Part shown: positions 46,350-55,810 of the stretch, piece after piece
How the letters are laid out: each line of letters starts with the position of its first letter
Numbering within the stretch: the stretch's first letter is position 1
Assembly (NCBI GenBank): GCA_000697665.1
Contig: KL197769.1
Span: 79,615 to 138,735 of the forward strand
Source: Jaapia argillacea MUCL 33604
Lineage: Eukaryota; Basidiomycota; Agaricomycetes; Jaapiales; Jaapiaceae
DNA length: 59,121 nucleotides
Reading direction: 5' to 3'
Notes under the pieces: model-generated
Seen by the model: only the letters and a program-made list of their open reading frames with translations
Told to the model about the DNA's origin: nothing
Databases searched by the model: none
Translations under genes and position numbers: made by a program

Positions 46350-48491
46350 ATTCTAAAATCGTGTATAAACCCGTAGATTTCCAGACGCGTTAGACCGCTT
46401 CCTGGCTTTGTCTTACGCAGCGTTTTCGTGATGGAATACTGCACTTGCGTTTACCGCCGTTGATAAGCAGTCAAATGTTTGATCAACGTGACAAGGACAA
46501 TGTGACATACATTCTCTGCGTCACGCAGGATCAGAGTGTCATCAACGCGGAGACACTTCCCAGTCCAGTTTAAATTGTTTCACGTCTGACTATCTATCAT
46601 CATAGAGCTCCCAGGCCACCACAGCCGTAATGACCCACGTCTACGAGAAAGAGTACGGCATAGGACTATTCCAGTCTACTAGTAGTTGGTCTGTTCCCGC
46701 GAGTATGTACACCACTTATTTCCATTGAGGGTTGGGTTGACGGATTCTAGATATGGATTCAAGAATCTCCTTGATGTCCATTCGACAAAGCTCTCGGCTT
46801 CGTCGCTGTACTGGAGTGAGGTTTCCAGACTCCCAGTCACTATAGTGGCCCGATACCCCCCGTTACCCGTGTAAACGATGAGTGGCATTAGGTGAAGATT
46901 CAACTTTTGCGAAAATTCCCACTGCCGTTACTGGCTTACAAGACCTAAAAGATGGTTCCTGAGGTTTCCAGGTTTGTCCCAACTTACCTTTGCATGCGCT
47001 TATTGACCTTCCTGAAGATATTCCTTTAACCACGGACTCATGCTGTCATAACAGATGGGCGCGCATCTTGGGTTCGAAGCCCCAGATTGACCTGTCATGG
47101 TAGAAACGCAACTATTTGAAGCGCACTGCCCCAGTTCATCCGGTCAGTCTTACGGCTTTGTATACTTGCTCACATTGAGGTCAAGATATTGGAGATACGT
47201 TCACACTTGGGAAGACGTTCCCGTTACGCCGGATATTGTCAGGTACCACTTAATTCAGAGAAAAATTGAAGGAGTGTAGCAGGGAAGAAGCTGAGACCTA
47301 ATGACTCGCGGGTCGCTCATGTGCCAGTGCTGGAGACCGATAAGAGTGAGGAAGTTTGGCTGTTATTTTGGGTTCCAGCATCTTTTTAACGTTATTCCAG
47401 AGGCCAGGCCATTACGGCGATCACCAGGAAGTGTCGGTGTTTTATCCCAAGAGAAGGCAGCTCTGGGAATCTTTCCAAAGCAAGTCTGCTTTCTCTTCTA
47501 TATGCCTGCCTCACTCAATTTACGATGCTCTCAAGTACTCGCTACAGAAGCAGCCATTTGATGGCCGCGTTGGAGTTCCGAACTGGCAGGTTTTGATGCT
47601 CGCAATTACTTCGGTGACATGCTGACAATCCAAGCACAGGCAGTCCACAAACATTGTGCATGTGGCCGCCTGGTCAAAGACACGATGATATGTCGCCTGT
47701 GAGCCAAAAGTCCTGTGCTGAGTGAGGCTATCATGTCTACTCCGGATAGCCATGTTTTCTCAATCTCCGGTAGATCTTTTCGGATCCATGGAGGGCATTG
47801 TGAACGTCATCGAACTACTCGATTTCATTAAGAACTCATTCGGTTGGGGTCGAGACTATCCAGATCTCCTTCGGCACGTCATCCAATCGTTGCACATGTC
47901 GGCCTGCTTCTCTCCAAGAAGTATTTTGCGTTGGGCTGTTGAGTGCAAAATACACGAGATCGCCGCCGGTGTCTGTCTCATCACACCGTATCCTCTTATC
48001 AGTTCACAGTACGCCTCCAGACGAGACACATTCAATGGCAAAGCGCAGTTGGAGAAATTAAGAAGTAGAGCCCGTGCAACATCCCTTTGTCAAACGCTGG
48101 GAAGAGTCCTATAAATCTCGTGCGTTTCCCCACCAAGACCAGGCACAATCCCAAATGCTTCTAACGAGAACACCTCCACGATCATGGGCTTCCTTCACGC
48201 GTGCTGAACTGCTAGCCTTTCGGCCTACAAATTCTAATGCCTTCATTTAGGATCGGGAAATTAGATAGCCCAACATCCGTTAGCCTGCATGCACCGCCGA
48301 CTTCTCACTCGCGAGGCCAACGACCCTCGAAGTTGTTGGGATTCCCTGGTGAGTTAACTTTGTATCTTGACAATCTCATAGTCCGTTCATTTGAATTGCA
48401 GCGTCTCATATTTTTTTCGCAAGTTCGTCAGCTGTGGACTTCCTCCTCCTCGTAACTCCCATCTAACTGTTCACCTCGGGCCGACCAGTCG

Positions 48492-48497
48492 TATAAA
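48492..48497 (+). promoter_or_regulatory. TATA box of secreted-peptide copy 4
   Basis: TATAAA in CAGTCGTATAAAGAGCGTCC, 107 bp before the ATG; the extra bases are a short AACCAGCC duplication in the leader. Confidence 0.7.
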
Positions 48498-48598
48498 GAG
48501 CGTCCTGAAATCTCAACCCTCATCTCCATCGACCTGACTACAACCCAACCAGCCAACCAGCCAACCGATCCCCCCTCCAAAAAAAACTCTTTACCAAA

Positions 48599-49504
48599 AT
48601 GCGCTTTGCCTTCATCACCCTCGCCCTCGCCGCTGCCGCCANNNNNNNNNNNNNNNNNNNNNNNNNNNNNNNNNNNNNNNNNNNNNNNNNNNNNNNNNNN
48701 NNNNNNNNNNNNNNNNNNNNNNNNNNNNNNNNNNNNNNNNNNNNNNNNNNNNNNNNNNNNNNNNNNNNNNNNNNNNNNNNNNNNNNNNNNNNNNNNNNNN
48801 NNNNNNNNNNNNNNNNNNNNNNNNNNNNNNNNNNNNNNNNNNNNNNNNNNNNNNNNNNNNNNNNNNNNNNNNNNNNNNNNNNNNNNNNNNNNNNNNNNNN
48901 NNNNNNNNNNNNNNNNNNNNNNNNNNNNNNNNNNNNNNNNNNNNNNNNNNNNNNNNNNNNNNNNNNNNNNNNNNNNNNNNNNNNNNNNNNNNNNNNNNNN
49001 NNNNNNNNNNNNNNNNNNNNNNNNNNNNNNNNNNNNNNNNNNNNNNNNNNNNNNNNNNNNNNNNNNNNNNNNNNNNNNNNNNNNNNNNNNNNNTGACCCC
49101 ACAACCCCGTCAGATCCTGGGTTGTGACCTCGTCAGTTCGTATCGTTCTTCGTTCTCCTCCCTGCACTCCAACGTTCACTCACATAATCTATGCACAGCT
49201 TGCGTCCTTGAGCTCGCCTTAACCGTCCCTGCTTGCGTGGGCATTGTTTCTGGAGGCGTCATCACTGGTCAGTTCACGGATCGTCACCGCTAGATCATAT
49301 TCTGATCCTTTCCACGAAGACCCACTCGGGGAGGTTGCCTGCCTTACTGATGCGGTTACTGAGCTTAGTTCCCCTGGTTCGGTTAGTTGCGGCGTTTACC
49401 TCCTTTATCATAACTGACGGCCTGTATAGGCGGTTGGCTGCACCCTGGCCTGTGTGGAAAGCCTGCTGGAAGGTCTTCTGGGTGGCGTCGTTGGAGGTCT
49501 CTAG
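48599..49504 (+). CDS. Small secreted six-cysteine peptide, copy 4 (gapped)
   Basis: Exon 1 is split by Ns: 48599-48641 encodes the signal peptide start and 49094-49135 the TPQPRQILGCDLV end. Exons 2-4 are 49199-49267, 49320-49381 and 49430-49504. Excluding Ns, exon 1 has 85 nt against 94 in the other copies, so exactly 9 nt are missing. Exons 2-4 are intact and keep the six cysteines (CVLELALTVPACVGIVSGG; LLEGLLGGVVGGL). The stop is TAG and the 3' flank (GGTTCAACGCTTAGATCTCTTGGGAG-like) resembles copy 1 more than copies 2 and 3. Probably a real gene, or two partial genes joined by the assembler. Confidence 0.65.
48642..49093. other. Assembly gap, 452 N
   Basis: A run of Ns inside exon 1 of secreted-peptide copy 4. 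The flanks are what the other copies show 9 bp apart. A gap inside a near-identical tandem repeat usually marks collapsed or unresolved copies, so the true array may have more units. Confidence 0.95.
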
Positions 49505-49599
49505 ATTGAAGAGTCGTGGTTCAACGCTTAGATCTCTTGGGAGCATCCAACCGCTTTCGTCGCTCTATCTTATAAAAGTAATTTTGTGGGATGGAATAA

Positions 49600-50058
49600 A
49601 ATGCGTTGTGTTCGCCGTCATTTACAATGAGAACGAAGTTTGAGACAACAGGAGTGTATACCAAGGAGAGACTAGCTCTATGGATGTAGTGAGTGTATGG
49701 CTACAAACTTATACGCCGTGTCTTCGGCGGAGGCTACTAGGTACCAGGCAGAAAGGTGGGTCCGAGAGGAACATAGAAAATAGGAAATAAGAACAAAGAT
49801 ATTTAAATGAAAGGTGAAGATCGTAGGTCAACCAACGATCAATAATGTAGGGAAACCCGGAGAAATATGCCCAAAAGAAATACGGGAATATATGTCCGAT
49901 AAGTGATGGTGTCGCAGACGCGGTCATGAATCGAGGTACGGGATCTCATACGGTGGTGGTCGCAGAGCCAATCATAGTGTGTATCTGTCGAAGCTTCATC
50001 AGAATGGGAAGGAAATGAAGGGATGAGATTTACTCACAATACAAGCTCGAGGGCCCAC
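49600..50058. other. Spacer between array and pheromone gene
   Basis: No supported gene. It likely contains the 3' region of the minus-strand pheromone gene. A GTGAGTAAATCTC donor-like site (minus strand, near 50035) could start a 3'-UTR intron. Confidence 0.4.
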
Positions 50059-50178
50059 TCATGCGATGACGCAGTAAGAGTTGCCTCCTCCGCCACCCCA
50101 TTCGGAGTCGGAAGGGACTTGTGTCTCGAAAATTTCAGAGACGGAGGATGAAGAAACGACAGCTTCGAAGGAATCCAT
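50059..50178 (-). CDS. Farnesylated mating-pheromone precursor-like peptide
   Basis: Single exon of 39 codons plus TGA, from ATG 50176-50178. The peptide starts MDSFEAVV, continues through a Ser-rich segment to an acidic ESEW-like region (PSDSEW), then a run of five glycines and NSYCVIA. The C-terminal Cys-Val-Ile-Ala is a CaaX box for farnesylation and carboxymethylation. The MDSF start, short length, acidic middle and aromatic residue before the Cys match basidiomycete pheromone precursors, which are cleaved to a 9-14 residue lipopeptide that binds a Ste3-type receptor on compatible cells. A TATA-like CTTAAATAC lies about 100 bp upstream. No receptor gene was seen in the window, so it may belong to a B mating-type locus extending outside or be a non-mating pheromone-like gene. 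Confidence 0.82.
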   Translation of the reverse strand: MDSFEAVVSSSSVSEIFETQVPSDSEWGGGGGNSYCVIA

Positions 50179-50277
50179 TTGACGAGTAGTAGTGATTACT
50201 GGTCTGTATCGCTACGAGTGGGTGTCGCTGAAGGTGTGTGAACCTGTTGTTGTGAAGGCCCCGAGCGTTCTTCCCCC

Positions 50278-50286
50278 GTATTTAAG
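50278..50286 (-). promoter_or_regulatory. TATA-like element of the pheromone gene
   Basis: CTTAAATAC on the minus strand, about 100 bp before the ATG at 50178. This is the same TATA-to-ATG distance as in the secreted-peptide genes of the neighbouring array. Confidence 0.4.
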
Positions 50287-51167
50287 GTATCCAAGGATGC
50301 GTGAGCATACGTGCAAAGACAATAGAGAGTGTGGAAACAAGAACTCGAGGGACGTCGGATTACAGTGCATCAACGACCAAGGCACCGACGTTGTTCGTTA
50401 ACAATTGAAGCCGTCTGCCGTGGGTGACGGTTCTTGACATACACAGCGTCCACATCGCATCTTGAACATAACCTCGGCCTTTCCACGGGTTGGCAGGTGC
50501 AGCCAAGACCACTTGACAATAGCGTGGATTCAGGCTGGAGCGGAAAGGTCCTACCGCCAGGTACGCTTAGTGATGGCAAAGGCCCGAGCTCACAAAGATG
50601 TGCAATGAGGTGCGATCTGCAGGAAGGTTTCCGGTTTCCTTGTCAAGATTAGGAGGAGACGAAGATAGACGAGCGACTGGACCGCAAGGATGACGGGATC
50701 GCTGTCAAGCAAGACAAAGAGACAAAAAGCCATCATTCACGCGCAAGCGTTCATGGGCACATGAGAATGCGGTCCGTCGTCGTCAATCGGTGCCTGGGCT
50801 GTCGCTCCTCCTCAATTGTGAGCGCATATAGCGAGGTCGTGTTGAGAGTTGAAACGCAAGTGACAACATCAGAAGGTCTGCAAGCAGAGGAAAGTTTCTT
50901 CAACGTCTTGCCTGGGTGACTGCGGAAGCAATTGTTCTTCGTCGCACGTGGAAAACGATGACGTCGTCAAGCAAATCAAATAGTTCCTCGCAGGGGTTGC
51001 AAATGCTAGTGAGGCTCCAGGAATATTGCGACAGTATTATACATGTTTCTAACTAGTTGATACAACAAATCAAATGATACAAGGGCGGTGTAGCAATGAA
51101 AATAGGTGTGCAGCTCGTGAATACTTCATCAAGGCCGGAACATAACAGATGACGCACCGTAAACAGA
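50287..51167. other. Intergenic stretch of about 0.9 kb
   Basis: I looked on both strands for further short CaaX-ended frames or a 7-TM receptor and saw none. No other gene, repeat or palindrome of note. Confidence 0.4.
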
Positions 51168-51848
51168 TTACCAGCAAAAACAAGCTGCGATTGGACACCA
51201 GAGCGCTATGGCCACCCATTCGATGGACATGATTGAGCCACAAATCACCACACCACCAACCGCTCCAACCCTCACAGCATGAAGAGGATCCAACATTCCC
51301 TCATATCCCGCAGCTCTAAGAATGCAAAAGCCAACGAGAGCGACAAGGGTCCCATCGCAAGTGGATCGCACAAGTCTCTTCAGGCGTTCCGAAATATACG
51401 ACCAGCACGATGTCCCCTGCTTGTCCCCCGTAGCGTTTTTTCGCTCCTCAGCTGAACCGTACATCAGACGACGATAGAGCAACTCCAAAGAGACAATGGG
51501 AACTCCAATGACTGCCCCTCCTACAGCTCCTGCTCTCATCGATGACACAAGGGGTACCGAATACCCCGGGCGAGTGGCTCGAAGGATAGCGTGTCCTGTC
51601 GGGACGAAAATCATGTCCATGAGGACTTGAAGTCCCAAGTAGGCGAGGACTCGACCGCCCAGTTCCCAGAACAAGATCGGGAGGATCTCGATGCATTGGC
51701 AAAAGTTCAAGCAATAGTGACGGGGTTTTTGGGTGGGAGGAGGCTTTTCGTGGTGGTCGTTGACTAGTGTGCCGTCAGACGACACGGATGATCGAGGAGT
51801 GGGGGTTTGGGGGGTCGTCACTGGGAAAGGGAGGGCTGGTTCCGACAT
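51168..51848 (-). CDS. Small polytopic membrane protein, unknown
   Basis: Single exon, 226 aa, starting at ATG 51846-51848. The first ~45 residues are Ser/Thr/Pro-rich and probably cytosolic (TPQTPTPRSSVSSDG). Then comes a hydrophobic region with four or five helices: ILPILFWELGGRVLAYLGLQ, AGAVGGAVIGVPIVSLELLY, GTLVALVGFCILRAAGYEG and VGAVGGVVICGSIMSIEWVA. The two Gly/Ala/Val-rich helices with the shared AVGGxVI motif look like an internal duplication: R-A-G-A-V-G-G-A-V-I against R-V-G-A-V-G-G-V-V-I. I do not recognise the family. A charged loop (SAEERKNATGDKQG) separates the halves. No cleavable signal is apparent. Confidence 0.6.
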   Translation of the reverse strand: MSEPALPFPVTTPQTPTPRSSVSSDGTLVNDHHEKPPPTQKPRHYCLNFCQCIEILPILFWELGGRVLAYLGLQVLMDMIFVPTGHAILRATRPGYSVPLVSSMRAGAVGGAVIGVPIVSLELLYRRLMYGSAEERKNATGDKQGTSCWSYISERLKRLVRSTCDGTLVALVGFCILRAAGYEGMLDPLHAVRVGAVGGVVICGSIMSIEWVAIALWCPIAACFCW

Positions 51849-52446
51849 GGCCGATTTCGGGGCGGGGTCGCGAAATTGGGAGATACAGACACATTCTCGT
51901 CCAGAATATATATTTTCTCCAACTACGACGTCATGTATCGCAGAGGAGTTCGTGGATTAGGTTCCACCACGTCAACTCCATTGAAGAACCAGAGAAAACC
52001 TGCATTAGCTTCAGGGAGCCTGCAGATACGATATGGACCTTAGAAAGACAGAGCCCAGATGGCAGGCGAGAAAGCGACATAGCGGTTGACAAAGTTGAGC
52101 GCTGAGCCTCCAAGTTTCCAAGATGTGAACACAGATTCCCACGCATGGAGCCCAACATAAACTACGTAGTCCGTTGAAGTCTAGGATTACTTCTCTGCAA
52201 TCATCCTTGTCCAACGTGATCAACGACAAGCCATGCCTGCTGTGTCTTATCTTCGCAGGGCGCCCTATTCCATATCCACCCGCAGGCGCTCTCACCCCAG
52301 TGATTTGGACTTAGCTGCTCACTGGCACTTTTGCGTCTGAGTCCTCCCAGGCGTTGAGGTTCTCTTGCGAAGGTATGAACTTCTCATTGTAAGGGTATTT
52401 TACTCATTCGAACGCCCTACATACCTCTAAACAGGCCTAAACCAAT
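51849..52446. other. Divergent promoter region
   Basis: About 600 bp between the start codons of the membrane-protein gene (minus) and the F-box gene (plus). No gene found; presumably carries both promoters. Confidence 0.4.
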
Positions 52447-54125
52447 ATGAATACCCCACTCAACCCATCTTCACTCAACATAACCGAAAATGTTCCTGAC
52501 GAAATATTGTCGGGGGTATTCTGGCAGCTCACCCAAATGCCACCCTACACAGCCGAGCGCTCTCTATCCTCGGTCCTACGCGTCTGTCGTCGCTGGAATG
52601 TCGTAGCGAAATCCACGCCAGATCTTTGGACGACAGTCACGATCGCTTCGGGCGGTGCATCCCGAGTTGAAGCTTTGCTTTCCCGCTCAAAGGATGTCAC
52701 TGTGGATGTGATCATCGGGCAAGATATACGCTGTGACGAGGAAATATCGATGATTACGGCACTCATGCGCGAGCATCTTCATAGAATTCGTAACCTGTCG
52801 CTCGTTGATATCCCTCCCCATCTCGCGCTCCGAATTCTCGCCCAGCTTAGCATCGCAGCACCGCGACTGGAATTGCTCGCGATCATAAACACGGGCCTCT
52901 CCATGGATGCTGAGAGGTTCCTCATACCATCGTCTTTCCTCGTAGAAGGAGCTTCCCAGATTAAGCACCTCGTCTCAGACTATTTTTCAATATATTGGAG
53001 TTCTCCACTATTCCACGATCTCTCGACCCTCCGTTTAGACCTGGAACACCCAGATGCTGCTCCTTCGTCGGACCTCTTCCTCTCAGTTCTCGAGAGCTGT
53101 CCTCGTTTGGAACAACTTCAGCTGTATCACGCGGGGCCTGTGCTCCCCCGGACGCTTCGCGATCCCGATCATCACGCCGAGTGCGCATCCCCTCCCTGCG
53201 ATACCTAACTCTAGCATTCACGACCATCTCCCAGACAATCTATACCCTGTCCCACATAATTTCCCCCTCCATGTCTCTCCTCTCCATCCTGACCGATGCT
53301 TCGGACTGGTGGGATCCGGCCACTAAGATCACACCCTTGGTGGATGAGATATGTGGGGCTTTCGAGGAATCGACTTCTGACATTGATACCATATCGTTCT
53401 TACCGAATACATACGACGAGGAGATATGCAATCTCAAGATGGACTTGATCTTTCCATGTAATGCCCGAATCAATCTTCAGGCCGGCAATATATCGCCCAC
53501 CCTCTTTTTCACAACCTTCACCCTTCTTTGGGGCGTTGGATGGCCGTTACCTCAGAGGTTGTTCGTGCGGATGTTGGGGAACGGAACACTTTCAGTATCT
53601 GATTGGAAGACTGCCCTTTCCGGATGGACAGGATTGAAGTATTTGATGTTGAAGGACGGGGATGAGGGGGCTCTCGTTTCTGCTCTTACTGCCAGGAATC
53701 GCTTCTCCCCTTATAGTCCATATGAGGACTATGAAAACAGCGTCGTGTGTCCTAGTTTGGAGCTTTTAGCTTTGGTCAGGGGCACCACTCCTGGGGACAA
53801 CGCGGTGGTCTTGAGCCTGGAGCTCATTTTTAATCTTGTTAGCCTGAGGTGCCTGAAGGGCCGAGAAGCGAAAGGATTCCGATTGAAGAAATTGTCCTTG
53901 CTGGGCTTCACCATCGCCGAAGCTGATCAAAAGATCCTCGAAGGGTTAGTGGACGAATTGATCTTGTTGCTTCGTATGTCCCTCATGAATTTTCGGAGAT
54001 ATCCTCTGACTGGAGTTCCATACTGTGTAGCTGCCGGTGATCATCCGCCCACGGGCAATACGTCGCGATTTCGGAGGTATCCGGCTGTAGTGAGGGATGC
54101 CTTGAGGTCTTTTGACTCTATCTAA
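52447..54125 (+). pseudogene. F-box protein gene with one-base frameshift
   Basis: ATG 52447 starts an F-box protein: NVPDEILSGVFWQLTQMP, then LSSVLRVCRRWNVVAKSTPDLW, the second F-box helix and its usual ending. LRR-like stretches follow (LFLSVLESCPRLEQLQLYHA). The frame then ends at TAA 53206, but the next frame continues the protein without a break (VRIPSLRYLTLAFTTISQ onward) to 54125. No GT-AG intron has the right phase there. One extra C in the CTCCCCCGG run at about 53140-53150 would restore continuity, giving a protein of roughly 540 residues. A last 53 bp intron (about 53974-54030) is likely near the C-terminus. It could be a true frameshift or a homopolymer sequencing error; the rest looks intact. 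Confidence 0.65.
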
Positions 54126-54561
54126 CGTTGGCAGGGGACCCTGATGATTCAGAGTGTCGCAAGGCAGTGCCGCTTGTCGACTATTCCAAGCTCTGTTTCA
54201 GTTTCTCGGATCCACTGGCACTCGGATGTTTTCGAGCTGTGACTCGCATTTATTCTTCACTACTATCGTACATATGCTACAAGCTTCGAATTTGGATGTG
54301 TACATGTAGAGTGGCTCTGTCCATAGTCTCTGAAACATCGACAATGAATCGTCGTCGTCTAAGTACGCTAGAGCTACCGGTACTGAACTATTCAGCCAAG
54401 GTCCATGGGGGTGGATGTAATGTTATCCAAAGTTCCTTCGACGTACATGACGTCTGCGTCTGCTATCAAGCGTCCCCCCTCTCCATGTATTGAGAACGAT
54501 GCACGGGGAACGTTAACGCTCGTACGAACGAACGAATGGAGTATTCTTGATGAAGTCGCAG
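54126..54561. other. Short intergenic segment
   Basis: It lies between the F-box gene and a convergent hypothetical ORF. No gene or repeat recognised. Confidence 0.35.
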
Positions 54562-55503
54562 TTAGGGATCAGGTTCGGACCAAACGAACTCCCCCTCATC
54601 GTCCGCAATACGCTTTCTATGCCAAAATCGAACTGGTCTTTGCCCCTTCTTATCGAAGTCTGTGACAACCCCCCGACAGGTCTCGCAATCTCCAGAAAAC
54701 AGCCTGGCTTCGTCGATATTGAGCCGTTCTGCGTCTTCGGACGAGTCATCGCGACGGGATCGGAGAAAGCATGCAGCGCAAAAGTCGGCAGAAAAGGGAG
54801 AGGATGAAGTGGGTATTCGGGGCGTGTCTCCGCCTCGCCGGCGGTGAGACAGCAGCAGATTGACGAGGGATAATGGGTTGAGCATGTAGTATATCGGGTG
54901 GGGTGCTGGAAAGCGGCTGAGAAATAATTCCCAGAAGCTGAGAGATGGTGTTGTCGTCAGGGTAGTCTTCGTGGCCGTCCTGGGGTGAGATAAAAACGCG
55001 AAGAAGGGAAAACGTCGTATCTTGTCCAGGATGGAGATTCTCTCGGACGGCGATTTCGAGGGCACAAGCAACGCCCAATCCGCCGAGCTCTCCCTCATAC
55101 CCACCATCTTGACGACCGTACTATGTGAACCCTCTGACATCTCCCAGCAACCATCGGGTCGTACTCCCTCATCCTCTTTCCGACTCAGGGCCAAATTTGC
55201 CGCGATTCCAGAGAAATCACTGCCGAAAACCATGTGTATGTGATTGTACGCATCAAGGTCGAATTGAATGGCGGGGGACGCATTCTCTAGATGTCGGGAT
55301 CGTTCTTCATGCCACAAGGGATCTGGTTTTGCCATACCGCCCGCGAGTGGACGACGAATGGAGCTGGATAGCACGATGGCAGAGGGCACTCTTAAAGGCA
55401 AGGGATCCGGCGTTCTGCGAAGTCGTGGCGCGGGGATTGAGTTCCGATGGGATTTCGCTTGCGCAATGCGGTGTCTAACAGTTAGTACTGTTGAAGACTT
55501 CAT
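54562..55503 (-). CDS. Hypothetical protein, 313 aa, single exon
   Basis: Open frame from ATG 55501-55503 without introns, unusual here. The N-terminal third is basic and proline-rich (RLRRTPDPLPLRVPS). The middle has an acidic/aromatic part (IQFDLDAYNHIHMVFGSDFS) and a ~25-residue hydrophobic stretch around SLSFWELFLSRFPAPHPIYYM. The C-terminus has CAACFLRSRR and CETCRGVVTDFDKKGQRP, two CxxC pairs that could bind a metal. I recognise no family. The length and composition favour a real gene, but lack of introns and domain support keeps confidence moderate; the plus strand also has frames here. Confidence 0.45.
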   Translation of the reverse strand: MKSSTVLTVRHRIAQAKSHRNSIPAPRLRRTPDPLPLRVPSAIVLSSSIRRPLAGGMAKPDPLWHEERSRHLENASPAIQFDLDAYNHIHMVFGSDFSGIAANLALSRKEDEGVRPDGCWEMSEGSHSTVVKMVGMRESSADWALLVPSKSPSERISILDKIRRFPFFAFLSHPRTATKTTLTTTPSLSFWELFLSRFPAPHPIYYMLNPLSLVNLLLSHRRRGGDTPRIPTSSSPFSADFCAACFLRSRRDDSSEDAERLNIDEARLFSGDCETCRGVVTDFDKKGQRPVRFWHRKRIADDEGEFVWSEPDP

Positions 55504-55810
55504 ACGTCATGCTGTGTGTTTGAGCGTAAATAAGCCCACAGCACCACTGTTACATTTCGAGATAACCATCCGGTGCAGGAGGGTCAGAATCTGTGCATTA
55601 TCAGACGAGTTGGTCAAGAAGGGTGTATACAGATCGGGATATACAGTAGTAGGTGGTGTGACAAGATTTGTGAATCAACAATGATGAGGCGTATTACAAT
55701 GCGTAACTGATGTTGGTCCCAAGTTGGTCCGAGGGAAGTTCGGAGGAGACAAGATGCACAGGATATATACAATGCGATGCAATGGCAATGTGGTGAAACG
55801 GAGATGACTA
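55504..55810. other. Short intergenic segment
   Basis: About 300 bp between the hypothetical ORF start and the 3' end of the kinase gene. Nothing seen. Confidence 0.4.

Larger units (their letters stand above)
43720..46495 (+). repeat. Array unit 3
   Basis: Landmarks: GTTGTGACATGCATTCACCGCGTCAC (43725), ATGGCATATAACCC (43905), CCGCGAGTATGTAC (43950), TTCCCACTGCCGTTACT (44222), GGCGATCACCAGGAAG (44742), TCTGGGAATCTTTCCAAA (44792), decayed exon (45480-45640), TATA (45785), gene (45884). It is closest to unit 4 in the non-coding part. Confidence 0.75.
46495..49600 (+). repeat. Array unit 4 (contains assembly gap)
   Basis: Landmarks: AATGTGACATACATTC...GCGTCACGC (46498), CCGCGAGTATGTAC (46696), TTCCCACTGCCGTTACT (46915), GGCGATCACCAGGAAG (47416), TCTGGGAATCTTTCCAAA (47461), decayed exon (48085-48345), TATA (48492), gene (48599-49504). 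The array homology ends about 100 bp after the gene. Because the gap lies in the gene, the left and right parts of this unit may come from different units. Confidence 0.7.

Noticed and set aside
50059-51167. A complete B mating-type locus around the pheromone gene
   Set aside because: No Ste3-type receptor or second pheromone was found within the window; the DUF6533-like 7-TM gene at 6.3 kb is not a Ste3 type.
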